From Desulfovibrionales bacterium (GTDB lineage Bacteria; Desulfobacterota; Desulfovibrionia; Desulfovibrionales; Desulfomicrobiaceae), in the NCBI GenBank assembly GCA_012727515.1, contig JAAYGZ010000267.1:1-18712 (forward strand): a stretch of DNA of 18,712 nucleotides, read 5' to 3'. Below, piece after piece: positions 1-9,781 of this stretch (positions within the stretch are counted from its first letter, which is position 1; each line of letters starts with the position of its first letter). Below the pieces are notes generated by a model. It was not told where the DNA came from, ran no database searches, and worked only from the letters and a program-made list of their open reading frames with translations. The position numbers were made by a program, and so were the translations under genes.

Positions 1-78
1 GGCATGGTTCTGGCCTTTGATGCTGTGTTTGCAGGTGCGGCTTTATTTTTATTTCCCCATGTATTTCGTGGCGAATAA
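1..78 (+). CDS. ccmB: Heme exporter protein CcmB, C-terminal end (partial)
   Basis: An open frame enters from the left edge and ends at TAA 76-78, giving 25 residues. The visible part is hydrophobic (AFDAVFAGAALFLFPHVF) and ends in a short charged tail (RGE), as expected for the last membrane helix of an integral membrane protein. The call rests mainly on position: in system I cytochrome c maturation loci the ABC-type membrane subunit CcmB lies directly upstream of CcmC, which starts 34 bases further on. CcmAB act as an ATPase that releases holo-CcmE from CcmC. The fragment is too short to identify on sequence alone; another ccm membrane protein is possible. Confidence 0.6.
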   Translation, partial: GMVLAFDAVFAGAALFLFPHVFRGE

Positions 79-112
79 CACGCCCTGACCGGGGCGCATG
101 TAAGGAATATCT

Positions 113-814
113 ATGCAGGCTCGTTCTTCCCATTTTCTGACTGTCCTGGCCCTGGCTGCGGCCCTTGCCATGTGCGCAGGACAATACGCCATCTGGTTGT
201 ATGCGCCAGAAGAAGTGACCATGGGAGTGGTGCAGAAAATTTTTTATGTGCATCTCCCTTTGGCCTGGTGGGCTTTTGCCGCGTTTTTCGGAGTCTTTGT
301 GACCAGTGTTTTGGCTCTGTGGAAAGGCACAGACACCTGGGATTGCTGGGCAGGGGTACTGGCTGAACTGGGTGTGTTATTCAGCGGGCTGGCCCTGATT
401 ACCGGATCTCTCTGGGGCCGTGCGGCCTGGAACACATGGTGGACATGGGATCCTCGTTTATCAACCACGCTTATCATGTGGTTTGTCTATGCCGGATACC
501 TGGTGCTGCGTGCGGCAGATGTGGGCGGAGCCAAGGGAGCGCGGGTCCGGGCAGTGCTGGGTATTGTGGCTTTTTTGGATGTCCCGCTGGTTTTTCTTTC
601 AGCGCGGTTATGGAGGTCCATTCACCCCGCAGTTTTTGCCTCCAAAGGCGGGGGCCTGGCTCCGGAAATGTGGACGACAGTGTGGATCAATATCATTGCC
701 TGGGGCATCCTGGGAACAGCTCTGGCCGTGGCCAGATATCGCAATGAAAGGCTGCATAGTCAGGTTCAGGGCGTTTTAGCCACAATGCACGACCATTTTG
801 CAGAACGAGGATAA
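113..814 (+). CDS. ccmC: Cytochrome c maturation protein CcmC (heme-handling membrane protein)
   Basis: This 233-residue polytopic inner-membrane protein presents haem to the chaperone CcmE on the periplasmic side during system I cytochrome c maturation. About six hydrophobic segments are visible. The family's tryptophan-rich WWD motif lies at residues 101-115 (WGRAAWNTWWTWDPR), flanked by the two conserved histidines that serve as axial haem ligands, His47 (in FYVHLP) and His171 (in RSIHPAVF). The length is typical for the family. An AAGGA ribosome binding site lies a few bases before the ATG. The stop codon overlaps the start of ccmD by one base, so the two are probably translationally coupled. 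The product would serve the many multihaem cytochromes expected in a sulfate reducer, including QrcA in this window. Confidence 0.95.
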   Translation: MQARSSHFLTVLALAAALAMCAGQYAIWLYAPEEVTMGVVQKIFYVHLPLAWWAFAAFFGVFVTSVLALWKGTDTWDCWAGVLAELGVLFSGLALITGSLWGRAAWNTWWTWDPRLSTTLIMWFVYAGYLVLRAADVGGAKGARVRAVLGIVAFLDVPLVFLSARLWRSIHPAVFASKGGGLAPEMWTTVWINIIAWGILGTALAVARYRNERLHSQVQGVLATMHDHFAERG

Positions 815-948
815 TGATGAATTACGTATTTATTGCCAATGTGTGTATTTGGCTTGGAGTGGGTGGGTATCTGATGCTTTTGGCTCGCCAGCAAAAAAAT
901 TTAGCGCAACGAGTTCGCCAATTGGAGATTCTTGATGGAGACAAATAA
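814..948 (+). CDS. ccmD: Heme exporter protein CcmD (small membrane protein)
   Basis: This short frame encodes 44 residues: one hydrophobic helix followed by a basic tail. It starts at ATG 814, overlapping the TAA of ccmC; a second in-frame ATG follows immediately at 817. The N-terminal pattern YVFIAN...WLGVGGYLMLLARQ and the following QRVRQLE segment match the CcmD family, whose members have one transmembrane helix and a cytoplasmic arginine-rich tail. CcmD is part of the CcmABCD complex and is needed to release holo-CcmE. Position directly after ccmC is the usual one. The gene is small enough to be missed by length-filtered gene callers. Confidence 0.9.
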   Translation: MMNYVFIANVCIWLGVGGYLMLLARQQKNLAQRVRQLEILDGDK

Positions 949-1519
949 ATCCTTTCCTGCTTCAGCGCAGTCCAAAGTACTTTGGTTTTTACTGGCTGGA
1001 CTGGCTGTGATGATCTTTTCCACCATTGTCTATCGTGTGGAGCACCCATCCATTGTGCAACACGAAGAGCAACGCCGCATGCCAGGTGGAGACATGGAAA
1101 ATATGGGCGGCATGGGGAATATCACTGCCTTAATGCAAAAACTTCAGGATCATCCCGAAGACATAGATACCATGCGCGCCTTGGGCATGGCCTTTATGGA
1201 CATGCAGGCCTGGGAAAAATCCCAGTCTTTTTGGGATATGCTGCTTAAAAAAGACCCGCACGATGTTATTGCCTTAAATCAGAAAGGCATCTGTCTTTTT
1301 GAGCTGAAACACTACGCAGAAGCAGCTGAACAGTTTGAGCATATGTTGAGCACCGAGGCGCACAACTATCATGCCCATTACAATCTGGGCATCTTGTATA
1401 AGCACTATCTTGAACAGCCAGACAAGGCCAAGCCACATTTTCAGACCGTTCTTGATGCCAAAATTGATGACCCGGAACTTGTAGAAAGCGCCAAGCGCGA
1501 ACTGGGGCCTGACAAATAG
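935..1519 (+). CDS. Membrane-anchored TPR protein of the cytochrome c maturation locus
   Basis: This 194-residue protein has a short cytoplasmic N-terminus, one membrane helix at about residues 14-33, a linker, and three tetratricopeptide repeats at about 75-108, 109-142 and 144-178. The architecture resembles the TPR part of CcmI/CycH and NrfG, which hold apocytochromes for haem ligation. A role as apocytochrome chaperone is therefore likely, but inferred from context and fold. The ATG at 935 is preferred over the TTG at 932 because GGAGA at 924-928 is six bases away. The gene overlaps ccmD by 14 bases. The linker (residues 49-60) is rich in methionine and glycine. It is the last gene before a strong terminator. 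Confidence 0.8.
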   Translation: METNKSFPASAQSKVLWFLLAGLAVMIFSTIVYRVEHPSIVQHEEQRRMPGGDMENMGGMGNITALMQKLQDHPEDIDTMRALGMAFMDMQAWEKSQSFWDMLLKKDPHDVIALNQKGICLFELKHYAEAAEQFEHMLSTEAHNYHAHYNLGILYKHYLEQPDKAKPHFQTVLDAKIDDPELVESAKRELGPDK

Positions 1520-1590
1520 CCAGTAACACATACCAAGCCTCCACTTCCCCGGCCCCCTACCAACTTGAATCACGAACGATTCACAGCCTT

Positions 1591-1622
1591 CCATGCCCGC
1601 TTAAGCGGGCATGGTTATTTTT
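1591..1622 (+). terminator. Intrinsic terminator after the ccm genes
   Basis: Positions 1591-1614 form a perfect 24-base palindrome: a ten-base-pair arm at 1591-1600, a TTAA loop, and the complementary arm at 1605-1614. A T-rich run (TTATTTTT) follows. It lies 71 bases after the TPR gene and separates the ccm transcription unit from the liv genes. Confidence 0.9.
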
Positions 1623-1658
1623 CAGCGCAAAGCACGCAATCACGCCACAAGCTGTTGT

Positions 1659-1686
1659 TTGACACCACCCAGGGCCTGGTGATAAA
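1659..1686 (+). promoter_or_regulatory. Putative sigma70 promoter of the liv operon
   Basis: A perfect TTGACA lies at 1659-1664, followed after 16 bases by GATAAA at 1681-1686 (four of six matches to TATAAT). Transcription would start near 1693 and leave an untranslated leader of about 90 bases before livK. The spacer contains the inverted repeat CACCA (1663-1667)/TGGTG (1677-1681), which could be a repressor site. This is pattern matching only; no start site is known. Confidence 0.5.
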
Positions 1687-1709
1687 TGCGCCGGATTCGA
1701 TCACCGACC

Positions 1710-1766
1710 ATGTATGCCCGGCTCATCCTTATGAGTATGAGTCTTCGCTGTGTTTCCAAACTTTAA
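1710..1766 (+). other. Possible 18-codon leader ORF upstream of livK
   Basis: ATG 1710 to TAA 1764-1766 encodes 18 residues (MYARLILMSMSLRCVSKL). Six are Leu, Ile or Val, and three of these are consecutive. It lies in the leader of a branched-chain amino acid transporter and stops 19 bases before the livK start, so it could couple amino acid supply to livK translation. Against this, there is no convincing ribosome binding site, and no terminator/antiterminator pair fits in the remaining 19 bases. Six such residues in 18 is only modestly above chance. Confidence 0.2.
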
Positions 1767-1785
1767 TTTCTTTTTGGAGGAACTG

Positions 1786-2898
1786 ATGAAAGGACGAATT
1801 TCCGGTCTTGTGATTGCTGCATCATTGGTATTGTTAGCAGGAACTGCCATGGCTGACACCATAAAAATTGGTGTGGCTGGCGCTCATAGCGGTGACCTGG
1901 CTTCCTATGGCCTGCCCACAGTCAATGCTGCCAAATTGGTGGTCGATGAGGTCAATGCCAAAGGTGGTATTGATGGCAAGCAGATTGAGCTGCTCATTCA
2001 GGATGAAGAATGCAAGCCTGAAAAAGCCACAAACGCTGCGACAAAACTGATTTCTGACGGCGCAGTCGTGGTCCTTGGACACATCTGCTCTGGCGCAACC
2101 AAAGCTGCATTGCCTATTTATACAGAGGCCAAGCTGGTATGCATGTCTCCCTCTGCCACGAACCCCGAACTGACCCAAAGCGGCCAGTATCCCACATTTT
2201 TCCGCACCATTGCTTCTGATGATGCACAGGCCACGCTGGGTGCAGAATTTGCCATTAACACCCTTGGCGCCAAAAAGATCGCTGTGCTGCATGACAAAGG
2301 TGATTATGGCAAAGGGTATGCCGAATATGCCCAGCAATTCATCACTGATGGCGGCGCAGCAGAAGTGGTGCTTTTTGAGGGTGTAACGCCTGGCGCAGTG
2401 GACTATTCTGCTGTGGTCCAGAAGATTCGCAAATCCGAAGCAGATGTGGTCATGTTTGGCGGATATCATCCGGAAGCCTCTAAAATTGTGGCTCAGTTGA
2501 AGAAAAAGCGTGTTGAGGTGAAATTTATCTCTGATGATGGCGTCAAAGACGACACCTTTATCAAAGTTGCTGGTGCAGATGCCGAGGGCGTGTATGCTTC
2601 TGGCCCCCAGGATGTATCAAGCCTGGAAATGAACAAGGCGGCCAGAGCAGCTCATGTGGCCAAGTTTAACGCCGAACCAGGCGCATTTTTTGACAACGCC
2701 TATGCAGCCATCCAGGCTCTGGTCAACGCCATTGACAAGGCTGATTCCACTGACTCTGCTAAAATTATGGAAGCCTTGCGCACAGAAAATGTAGATACCT
2801 CTGTGGGCACCATTAAGTTTGACGCTCGCGGCGATGCCGAAGGCGTTGGTTTTTCCATGTACCAGGTCCAGGGTGGCAAGTACGTGGTTGTTCAGTAG
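1786..2898 (+). CDS. livK: Branched-chain amino acid ABC transporter, periplasmic binding protein
   Basis: This 370-residue type I periplasmic binding protein captures leucine, isoleucine or valine and delivers it to LivHM. The ATG at 1786 follows GGAGG at 1776-1780; an in-frame GTG at 1750 lacks a ribosome binding site and would bury the signal. Residues 1-23 form a Sec signal peptide (MKGR, hydrophobic core, cleavage after AMA). The mature protein shows family landmarks: a GAHSGDLASYG ligand-loop segment, a disulfide pair at Cys76 and Cys101 (in GHICSGAT), and SPSATNPELT, all very close to E. coli LivJ/LivK as I recall them. The exact ligand cannot be read from sequence. livHMGF follow after two stem-loops, which may keep binding-protein expression above that of the membrane subunits. 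Confidence 0.93.
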   Translation: MKGRISGLVIAASLVLLAGTAMADTIKIGVAGAHSGDLASYGLPTVNAAKLVVDEVNAKGGIDGKQIELLIQDEECKPEKATNAATKLISDGAVVVLGHICSGATKAALPIYTEAKLVCMSPSATNPELTQSGQYPTFFRTIASDDAQATLGAEFAINTLGAKKIAVLHDKGDYGKGYAEYAQQFITDGGAAEVVLFEGVTPGAVDYSAVVQKIRKSEADVVMFGGYHPEASKIVAQLKKKRVEVKFISDDGVKDDTFIKVAGADAEGVYASGPQDVSSLEMNKAARAAHVAKFNAEPGAFFDNAYAAIQALVNAIDKADSTDSAKIMEALRTENVDTSVGTIKFDARGDAEGVGFSMYQVQGGKYVVVQ

Positions 2899-2925
2899 GA
2901 ATTTTGTGCAACACTGTAGTACAAA

Positions 2926-2960
2926 CCGGGGGATGGGCGCTAGCCTGTCCCTCGGCGTTT
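2926..2960 (+). terminator. Stem-loop between livK and livH, possible partial terminator
   Basis: Bases 2926-2938 pair with 2943-2955 to form a 13-base-pair stem (including three G-U pairs) with a GCTA loop. The next bases are CGTTTTC. The short T-run suggests a leaky terminator or an RNA-stabilising end for livK mRNA. Hairpins directly after the binding-protein gene are common in ABC transporter operons, where the binding protein is needed in excess. Confidence 0.5.
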
Positions 2961-2982
2961 TCAATTTCTGGCATGGATAGTC

Positions 2983-3000
2983 CCAGGCGTATGCGCCTGG
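2983..3000 (+). other. Second stem-loop just upstream of livH
   Basis: CCAGGCG at 2983-2989 pairs with CGCCTGG at 2994-3000 around a four-base loop. No T-run follows. It ends four bases before the GGAAGGA ribosome binding site of livH, so it could affect livH translation or mRNA stability rather than termination. Confidence 0.4.
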
Positions 3001-3013
3001 TTGGGAAGGACGT

Positions 3014-3922
3014 ATGGATTGGCAATACCTGGCCGAACTGTTTTTAGGGGGACTAACGCGGGGCAGTATTTATGCCCTGATCGCCATTGGATACACCATG
3101 GTCTATGGCATTATTGAACTGATCAACTTTGCTCATGGTGAAATCTATATGCTTGGGGCATTTACAGGCCTGATTGTGGCCAGTGTGCTCGGCATCCTGG
3201 GTTTTCCCCCTGCACAAATACTTATTCTCGCGGCCCTGGCCGCAATTATTTACTGCGCGGGGTATGGCTATACCATGGAAAAAATAGCCTACAAGCCTTT
3301 GCGCGGCGCTGGTCGGCTTTCCCCGCTTATCTCTGCCATTGGTATGTCTTTATTTTTACAGAACTATATTATTTTAGCCCAAACTTCAGACTTTCTCCCC
3401 TTTCCCAGCCTGATTCCTGAGTTTGCCTTTCTGGACCCAGTGGCACATATTTTCGGGTCTTCAAATTTTGTTATTGTGCTGACCAGTTCAGTATCCATGG
3501 CTGCCCTGACCGTGTTCATTAAGTACACCAAAATGGGCAAGGCCATGCGTGCCACAGCTCAGAATCGTAAAATGGCCATGCTGCTCGGAGTAAACGCGGA
3601 CAAGATTATTTCTATTACCTTTTTACTCGGCTCATCCCTGGCGGCCCTGGGCGGAGTACTTATTGCCTCGCACGTGGGCATGGTTAATTTTGCCGTTGGA
3701 TTTTTAGCTGGCATCAAGGCCTTTACCGCTGCTGTGCTTGGCGGAATCGGCTCTATTCCAGGAGCCATGCTGGGCGGCCTGTTTCTGGGCCTGTCTGAAA
3801 GTTTTGCCACTGGGTATATTTCAAGCGACTACGAAGATGTTTTTGCATTTACCCTGTTAGTGGTTTTTTTGATCTTCAGGCCCTCAGGCATCATGGGCAA
3901 AGCTAAAGTGGAAAAAGTCTAG
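3014..3922 (+). CDS. livH: Branched-chain amino acid ABC transporter, permease LivH
   Basis: This 302-residue inner-membrane permease is one half of the LivHM channel for leucine, isoleucine and valine uptake. The N-terminus GGLTRGSIYALIAIGYTMVY, followed by GIIELINFAHGEIYMLGAF, is highly characteristic of LivH. About eight hydrophobic helices follow. A cytoplasmic loop near residues 180-200 (KAMRATAQNRKMAMLLGV) is the EAA-type contact with the ATPases. Length matches E. coli LivH (about 308). GGAAGGA at 3004-3010 precedes the ATG. Confidence 0.95.
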   Translation: MDWQYLAELFLGGLTRGSIYALIAIGYTMVYGIIELINFAHGEIYMLGAFTGLIVASVLGILGFPPAQILILAALAAIIYCAGYGYTMEKIAYKPLRGAGRLSPLISAIGMSLFLQNYIILAQTSDFLPFPSLIPEFAFLDPVAHIFGSSNFVIVLTSSVSMAALTVFIKYTKMGKAMRATAQNRKMAMLLGVNADKIISITFLLGSSLAALGGVLIASHVGMVNFAVGFLAGIKAFTAAVLGGIGSIPGAMLGGLFLGLSESFATGYISSDYEDVFAFTLLVVFLIFRPSGIMGKAKVEKV

Positions 3923-3956
3923 CCGGAATCTGCTTTCCGCGCATCAGGATCCTTGC

Positions 3957-5180
3957 ATGCACGCACTCAAAAAATCATTACTGATCAGTTTGTGGTTTAT
4001 GTTCTTGACCTTCCCCATCATGGTCATCCGGGTCAATACCATTGAACACACGGTGATCTGGCGCTGGAACAACTTGATTTTAATTGGCATCGGAAGCTTT
4101 GTGCTTTCACTGATCTGGCCCTGGGCCTTGCGACGGCGAGAAGCCAGTCGAGCCAAAGACTCCACTGCCCAAGCTCAAGTCCATATCCTTGATCGCCTTG
4201 CTGCGAACAAAAACATCCTGCGAACGGTGATCGTTGCGTTACTCGCTCTTTTTTTGGCAATTCCCTTGCTGGGCACGACCTATCAAACCAATATCCTTAT
4301 CTCGTTTCTTCTCTATGTTATTCTTGGCTTAGGGCTGAATATCATTGTGGGCGTAGCAGGTCTGCTTTTTCTGGGTCATGCTGCGTTTTATGCCATTGGC
4401 GCGTACTCGTATGCGTTGCTCAGCCAGTACTTTGGCCTGGGATTCTGGCTTGCCCTGCCCCTGGGTGGTCTGATTGCTGCGCTGGCCGGGCTGGCACTGG
4501 CCTTTCCTGTTCTCAGGCTGCGTGGAGATTATCTGGCCATTGTCACCCTGGGCTTTGGTGAAATTGTTCGTCTGGTCCTGGAAAACTGGAGCTCTCTGAC
4601 CGGAGGGCCGTCAGGCGTTTCCAATATCCCTCGCCCCGGCCTTATGGGCATGCAGTTGGATGTGGCCCAGGCCAATATCTATGTCTATTATATCGTCCTG
4701 GTCATGGCCATGATCACCATTGTCGCAGTAGCGCGTGTCAAGGATTCACGCATTGGCCGGGCGTTACAGGCTTTGCGCGAGGACGAAATCGCCTGCCAGG
4801 CCATGGGCATTGATAGGGTTGGCGTCAAATTGATGGCCTTTAGCCTGGGCACGGCCTGGGCTGGATTTGCCGGAGTTATTTTTGCGGCCAAAACAACCTT
4901 TATTAACCCCGCAAGTTTTACCTTTTTTGAGTCAGCCATTATTTTATCGATCGTGGTTCTGGGCGGCATGGGTTCAAACCTCGGTGTTATCTTGGGCGCA
5001 GCCTTTCTGGTGCTTTTGCCCGAATATATGCGTGCCTTTTCTGAATATCGCATGATTCTCTTTGCCACAGCCATGGTGCTCATGATGGTTTTTCGTCCCC
5101 AGGGCCTGATACCGGCTCGGGGACGAATATATCATGTGGATGATCCTGATGCACACAGCAGCAATGGAGGGCAGGCCTAA
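3957..5180 (+). CDS. livM: Branched-chain amino acid ABC transporter, permease LivM
   Basis: This 407-residue permease is the partner of LivH. Residues 1-60 contain two membrane helices that precede the core, then a charged linker with RRREASRAKD. A similar N-terminal region is present in E. coli LivM, so it is a family trait rather than an oddity. The core shows LGLGLNIIVGVAGLLFLGHA, FPVLRLRGDYLAIVTLGFGE, TGGPSGVSNIPRP and the EAA-type loop ALREDEIACQAMGI, all diagnostic of LivM. AGGA at 3946-3949 is seven bases before the ATG. livG starts on the base after the stop codon. Confidence 0.95.
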   Translation: MHALKKSLLISLWFMFLTFPIMVIRVNTIEHTVIWRWNNLILIGIGSFVLSLIWPWALRRREASRAKDSTAQAQVHILDRLAANKNILRTVIVALLALFLAIPLLGTTYQTNILISFLLYVILGLGLNIIVGVAGLLFLGHAAFYAIGAYSYALLSQYFGLGFWLALPLGGLIAALAGLALAFPVLRLRGDYLAIVTLGFGEIVRLVLENWSSLTGGPSGVSNIPRPGLMGMQLDVAQANIYVYYIVLVMAMITIVAVARVKDSRIGRALQALREDEIACQAMGIDRVGVKLMAFSLGTAWAGFAGVIFAAKTTFINPASFTFFESAIILSIVVLGGMGSNLGVILGAAFLVLLPEYMRAFSEYRMILFATAMVLMMVFRPQGLIPARGRIYHVDDPDAHSSNGGQA

Positions 5181-5969
5181 ATGCACGCAGTACTTGATGT
5201 TACCGCCGTATCCATGAACTTTGGTGGACTGCGCGCGCTCAGTGAAGTGGATTTACAGGTTCATTCCGGAGAAATTGTCGCCCTGATCGGCCCCAATGGA
5301 GCAGGAAAAACAACATTTTTTAATTGTATCACCAGTATTTACACTCCAACGGAAGGCCAGGTCTGGTTTACGCCCCAAAAAGGAGAGCGCACACGCATTA
5401 ACGGCATGAAGCCCAATTTAGTTACGACCTTGGGCATGGCCCGGACATTCCAGAATATCCGCTTATTCAAAAACATGAGCGTGCTGGAAAATGTTATGAT
5501 TGCCCGCCACTGCCGAACCAAAGCCGGCATTATAGGCGCCTTGTTCCGCCCTGCTGCAGTGCCTCGTGAAGAACAGGAAATTGTTGAGCAGAGCTATGCT
5601 TTGCTGAAGTACATCGGCTTGCATACGTACATGAATGAACAGGCCAGCAGCCTGCCTTATGGAGCACAGCGCCGTCTGGAAATTGCTCGCGCCCTGGCCA
5701 CCGAGCCTTCGCTTTTATTGCTGGATGAACCAGCCGCAGGCATGAACCCACAGGAAACCGAAGCGCTCAAACATCTGGTTTTGAAAATCCGCGATGAAAT
5801 GGACATGGCTATTTTGCTTATTGAACACGATATGAGCATGGTCATGAGCCTGGCTGAGCGGATTTATGTCATGGAATACGGCTGCCTGATCGCCCAGGGC
5901 ACTCCGGCTGAAGTAAGCAGTGACACGCGAGTCATCAAAGCCTACCTGGGGGAGGATGCACATGCTTGA
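5181..5969 (+). CDS. livG: Branched-chain amino acid ABC transporter, ATPase LivG
   Basis: This 262-residue ATPase is one of two that power LivHM. Visible motifs are Walker A GPNGAGKT at residues 37-44, Q-loop Gln91 in RTFQNIRLF, signature LPYGAQRRLE at about 158-167 (the LivG form in place of LSGGQ), Walker B LLLLDEP at 178-184 and the switch His216 in LIEHDMS. The C-terminal ending KAYLGE is usual. Its GGAGG ribosome binding site lies inside the end of livM, and the ATG directly follows the livM stop, so expression is probably coupled. Confidence 0.95.
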   Translation: MHAVLDVTAVSMNFGGLRALSEVDLQVHSGEIVALIGPNGAGKTTFFNCITSIYTPTEGQVWFTPQKGERTRINGMKPNLVTTLGMARTFQNIRLFKNMSVLENVMIARHCRTKAGIIGALFRPAAVPREEQEIVEQSYALLKYIGLHTYMNEQASSLPYGAQRRLEIARALATEPSLLLLDEPAAGMNPQETEALKHLVLKIRDEMDMAILLIEHDMSMVMSLAERIYVMEYGCLIAQGTPAEVSSDTRVIKAYLGEDAHA

Positions 5970-6666
5970 GTTACAAAACGTATGCACGTTTTATGGAAAC
6001 ATTCAGGCTCTGCATGATGTTTCTCTGCGCATAGAACAGGGAGAAATTGTCACGCTGATCGGAGCCAATGGTGCGGGAAAAAGCACTACGCTCATGTCTA
6101 TTTGTGGCGGAGAGCCTCCGCGCAGTGGAAAAATTATTTTTGAAGGCCAGCAGATCGAGGCTCTCAAGGCTGACCGCATTGTGCGCCTTGGAATTTCTCA
6201 GGTTCCGGAAGGACGCTTAATTTTTCCGGACATGTCAGTCATGGAAAATCTGGATCTGGGCGCTTTTTTGCGCAATGATAAAGCAGGCATCCAACAAGAT
6301 CTGGACTATGTTTTTGACTTGTTTCCAATTCTGGCTGAACGCCGCAAGCAAATGGGCGGAACCTTGTCTGGGGGAGAGCAGCAGATGCTGGCCATTTCCC
6401 GCGCTCTGATGGCTCGGCCCAGACTGCTGCTGCTTGATGAGCCATCCCTGGGCTTGGCTCCTATTATTATTGCTCAGATTTTTGATATTATTTCCAAGGT
6501 CAATGCCGCAGGAACAACAGTGTTCGTGGTTGAACAAAACGCGAATCAGGCCCTGAAAATCGCGCATCGGGCTTATGTTATGGAAAATGGGCGTATTACT
6601 TTGGAAGACACTGCCGCAAACTTGTTATCCAATGAAAATGTTAAAAAAGCGTATCTTGGCCTGTAA
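5962..6666 (+). CDS. livF: Branched-chain amino acid ABC transporter, ATPase LivF
   Basis: This 234-residue ATPase is the second motor subunit of the LivHMGF importer. The ATG at 5962 (MLELQNVCTFYGNI) is chosen because GGGGGAGG at 5948-5955 is six bases away; an upstream in-frame ATG at 5956 would leave no spacing. Motifs are Walker A GANGAGKS at 34-41, Q-loop in SQVPEGR near 80, signature LSGGEQ at 135-140 and Walker B LLLLDEP at 155-161. The switch position carries Gln192 (VVEQNANQA) instead of His, which is usual for LivF. It overlaps livG by eight bases. No terminator separates it from guaB, whose start is 39 bases downstream. Confidence 0.95.
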   Translation: MLELQNVCTFYGNIQALHDVSLRIEQGEIVTLIGANGAGKSTTLMSICGGEPPRSGKIIFEGQQIEALKADRIVRLGISQVPEGRLIFPDMSVMENLDLGAFLRNDKAGIQQDLDYVFDLFPILAERRKQMGGTLSGGEQQMLAISRALMARPRLLLLDEPSLGLAPIIIAQIFDIISKVNAAGTTVFVVEQNANQALKIAHRAYVMENGRITLEDTAANLLSNENVKKAYLGL

Positions 6667-8163
<1,497 letters not shown>

Positions 8164-8202
8164 GTTTTGAATATGCCATCTGCCATGCAGGTGGGGGAAC
8201 AC

Positions 8203-9750
8203 ATGAATATGCAAGAAAAAGTCATTATTTTGGATTTTGGTTCTCAATACACCCAGCTCATTGCCCGGCGCACACGGGAATCAGGTGTGTATTCAGAAAT
8301 TCATCCATGTACTATTACTACCGAAGAGCTGCGGGCCTTGCAGCCCAGTGCGCTGATTTTATCCGGTGGGCCTGCATCAGTTTCCAGCCCTGACTCACCA
8401 GGCATTGATGCGCAGATTTTTAACTGGGGCCTGCCGATACTGGGAATTTGCTACGGAATGCAGCTCATGGCCCATGTGCTTGGCGGAAAGATCACGCCAT
8501 CTCTGGACCGGGAATATGGACGCAGTGAACTCACTGTCCAGCATGAATGCCCATTGTGGGAACGAGTCTCTGGGGCAGAAAAAATAACGGTCTGGATGTC
8601 GCACGGCGACCATGTGCTGACCCCTCCTCCGGGTTTTACGGTGCTGGCCAAGACAGCAAGTATTGATGTGGCTGCCATGGCTGATGTGAGCCGCAAACTT
8701 TATGCGCTGCAATTTCATCCAGAAGTCGCCCACACTGAATACGGAGATGAAATCCTGCGCAATTTTCTTTTTCATGTTGCGGGATTAAAATCTGCCTGGA
8801 CCATGTCTTCGTTTGTGGATTCCATGCTGCATGCCCTGCCAGCCCAGATTGGCGACCAGAGCGTAGTCTGCGGGCTATCCGGAGGCATTGACTCTACTGT
8901 GGTGGCAGTGTTGCTCAACAAGGCTATTGGCAAAAATTTGCACTGCATTTTTGTGGACAATGGTCTTTTGCGGGCCGGAGAAGGCGAAGAGGTTGTGGGA
9001 TATCTGCGTGAACATTTTGATCTTAACCTGCACCATATCAATGCCCAGAACAAATTTCTGTCACGCCTGGCCGGTGTAACCGATCCAGAACAAAAACGAA
9101 AAATTATTGGTCATACGTTTATTGAGGTCTTTGAGGAAGAAGCCAAAAAAATTCCTGGCGTCACCTATCTGGCCCAGGGCACACTCTACCCAGATGTCAT
9201 TGAGTCCATCAGCTTTAAAGGCCCGTCAGCAGTTATTAAAAGTCACCATAATGTAGGTGGGCTGCCAGAAAAAATGAATTTGGCTCTGGTGGAGCCGTTG
9301 CGTGAGTTGTTCAAGGACGAAGTACGCAAGGTTGCTCAGGAACTGGGCCTGCCGGATTTTATTGTCTGGCGTCATCCTTTTCCCGGGCCTGGTCTGGCCA
9401 TTCGTGTGGTTGGCGAAATAACAGAAGCGCGGCTGGAAATTTTACGTCAGGCGGATAAAATTGTGCAGCATGAACTCATGGCCACAAATTGGTACTATAA
9501 AGTCTGGCAAGGGTTTGCCGTGCTCCTGCCGCTCAAGACCGTAGGAGTCATGGGCGATGAGCGAACCTACGAGCATGTTATTGCTCTGCGCATTGTAGAT
9601 TCCATAGATGCCATGACCGCAGACTGGTCACGTCTGCCAGCAGAGATTTTAGCCCGCATTTCCAACCGGATTATCAACGAAGTAAAAGGGGTGAATCGCG
9701 TGGTTTACGATATTTCTTCCAAACCACCGAGCACTATTGAATGGGAATAA
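8203..9750 (+). CDS. guaA: GMP synthase (glutamine-hydrolysing)
   Basis: This enzyme aminates XMP to GMP using glutamine and ATP, completing the pathway started by GuaB. The 515-residue product has an N-terminal class I glutamine amidotransferase domain with nucleophile Cys83 in GICYGMQ and the His172/Glu174 pair in [10 protein letters not shown]. An ATP pyrophosphatase domain follows with PP-loop SGGIDS at 226-231. The C-terminal dimerisation domain ends in the conserved STIEWE. ATG 8203 follows GGGGGA at 8193-8198; an upstream in-frame TTG at 8167 has no ribosome binding site. No feature separates it from guaB or from tatB 31 bases later. Confidence 0.97.
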   Translation: MNMQEKVIILDFGSQYTQLIARRTRESGVYSEIHPCTITTEELRALQPSALILSGGPASVSSPDSPGIDAQIFNWGLPILGICYGMQLMAHVLGGKITPSLDREYGRSELTVQHECPLWERVSGAEKITVWMSHGDHVLTPPPGFTVLAKTASIDVAAMADVSRKLYALQFHPEVAHTEYGDEILRNFLFHVAGLKSAWTMSSFVDSMLHALPAQIGDQSVVCGLSGGIDSTVVAVLLNKAIGKNLHCIFVDNGLLRAGEGEEVVGYLREHFDLNLHHINAQNKFLSRLAGVTDPEQKRKIIGHTFIEVFEEEAKKIPGVTYLAQGTLYPDVIESISFKGPSAVIKSHHNVGGLPEKMNLALVEPLRELFKDEVRKVAQELGLPDFIVWRHPFPGPGLAIRVVGEITEARLEILRQADKIVQHELMATNWYYKVWQGFAVLLPLKTVGVMGDERTYEHVIALRIVDSIDAMTADWSRLPAEILARISNRIINEVKGVNRVVYDISSKPPSTIEWE

Positions 9751-9781
9751 GCGCTGATACTGTGCAAGAGAGGAGAAAAAT

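Noticed and set aside
1565..1786. A 73-codon plus-strand frame between the TPR gene and livK.
   Set aside because: It reads through the palindromic terminator at 1591-1614 and the putative promoter, has no ribosome binding site and no recognisable features.
1834..2469. A 211-codon minus-strand frame inside livK.
   Set aside because: Shadow of a conserved binding protein gene; no initiation signals and a cysteine/histidine-rich composition typical of antisense frames.
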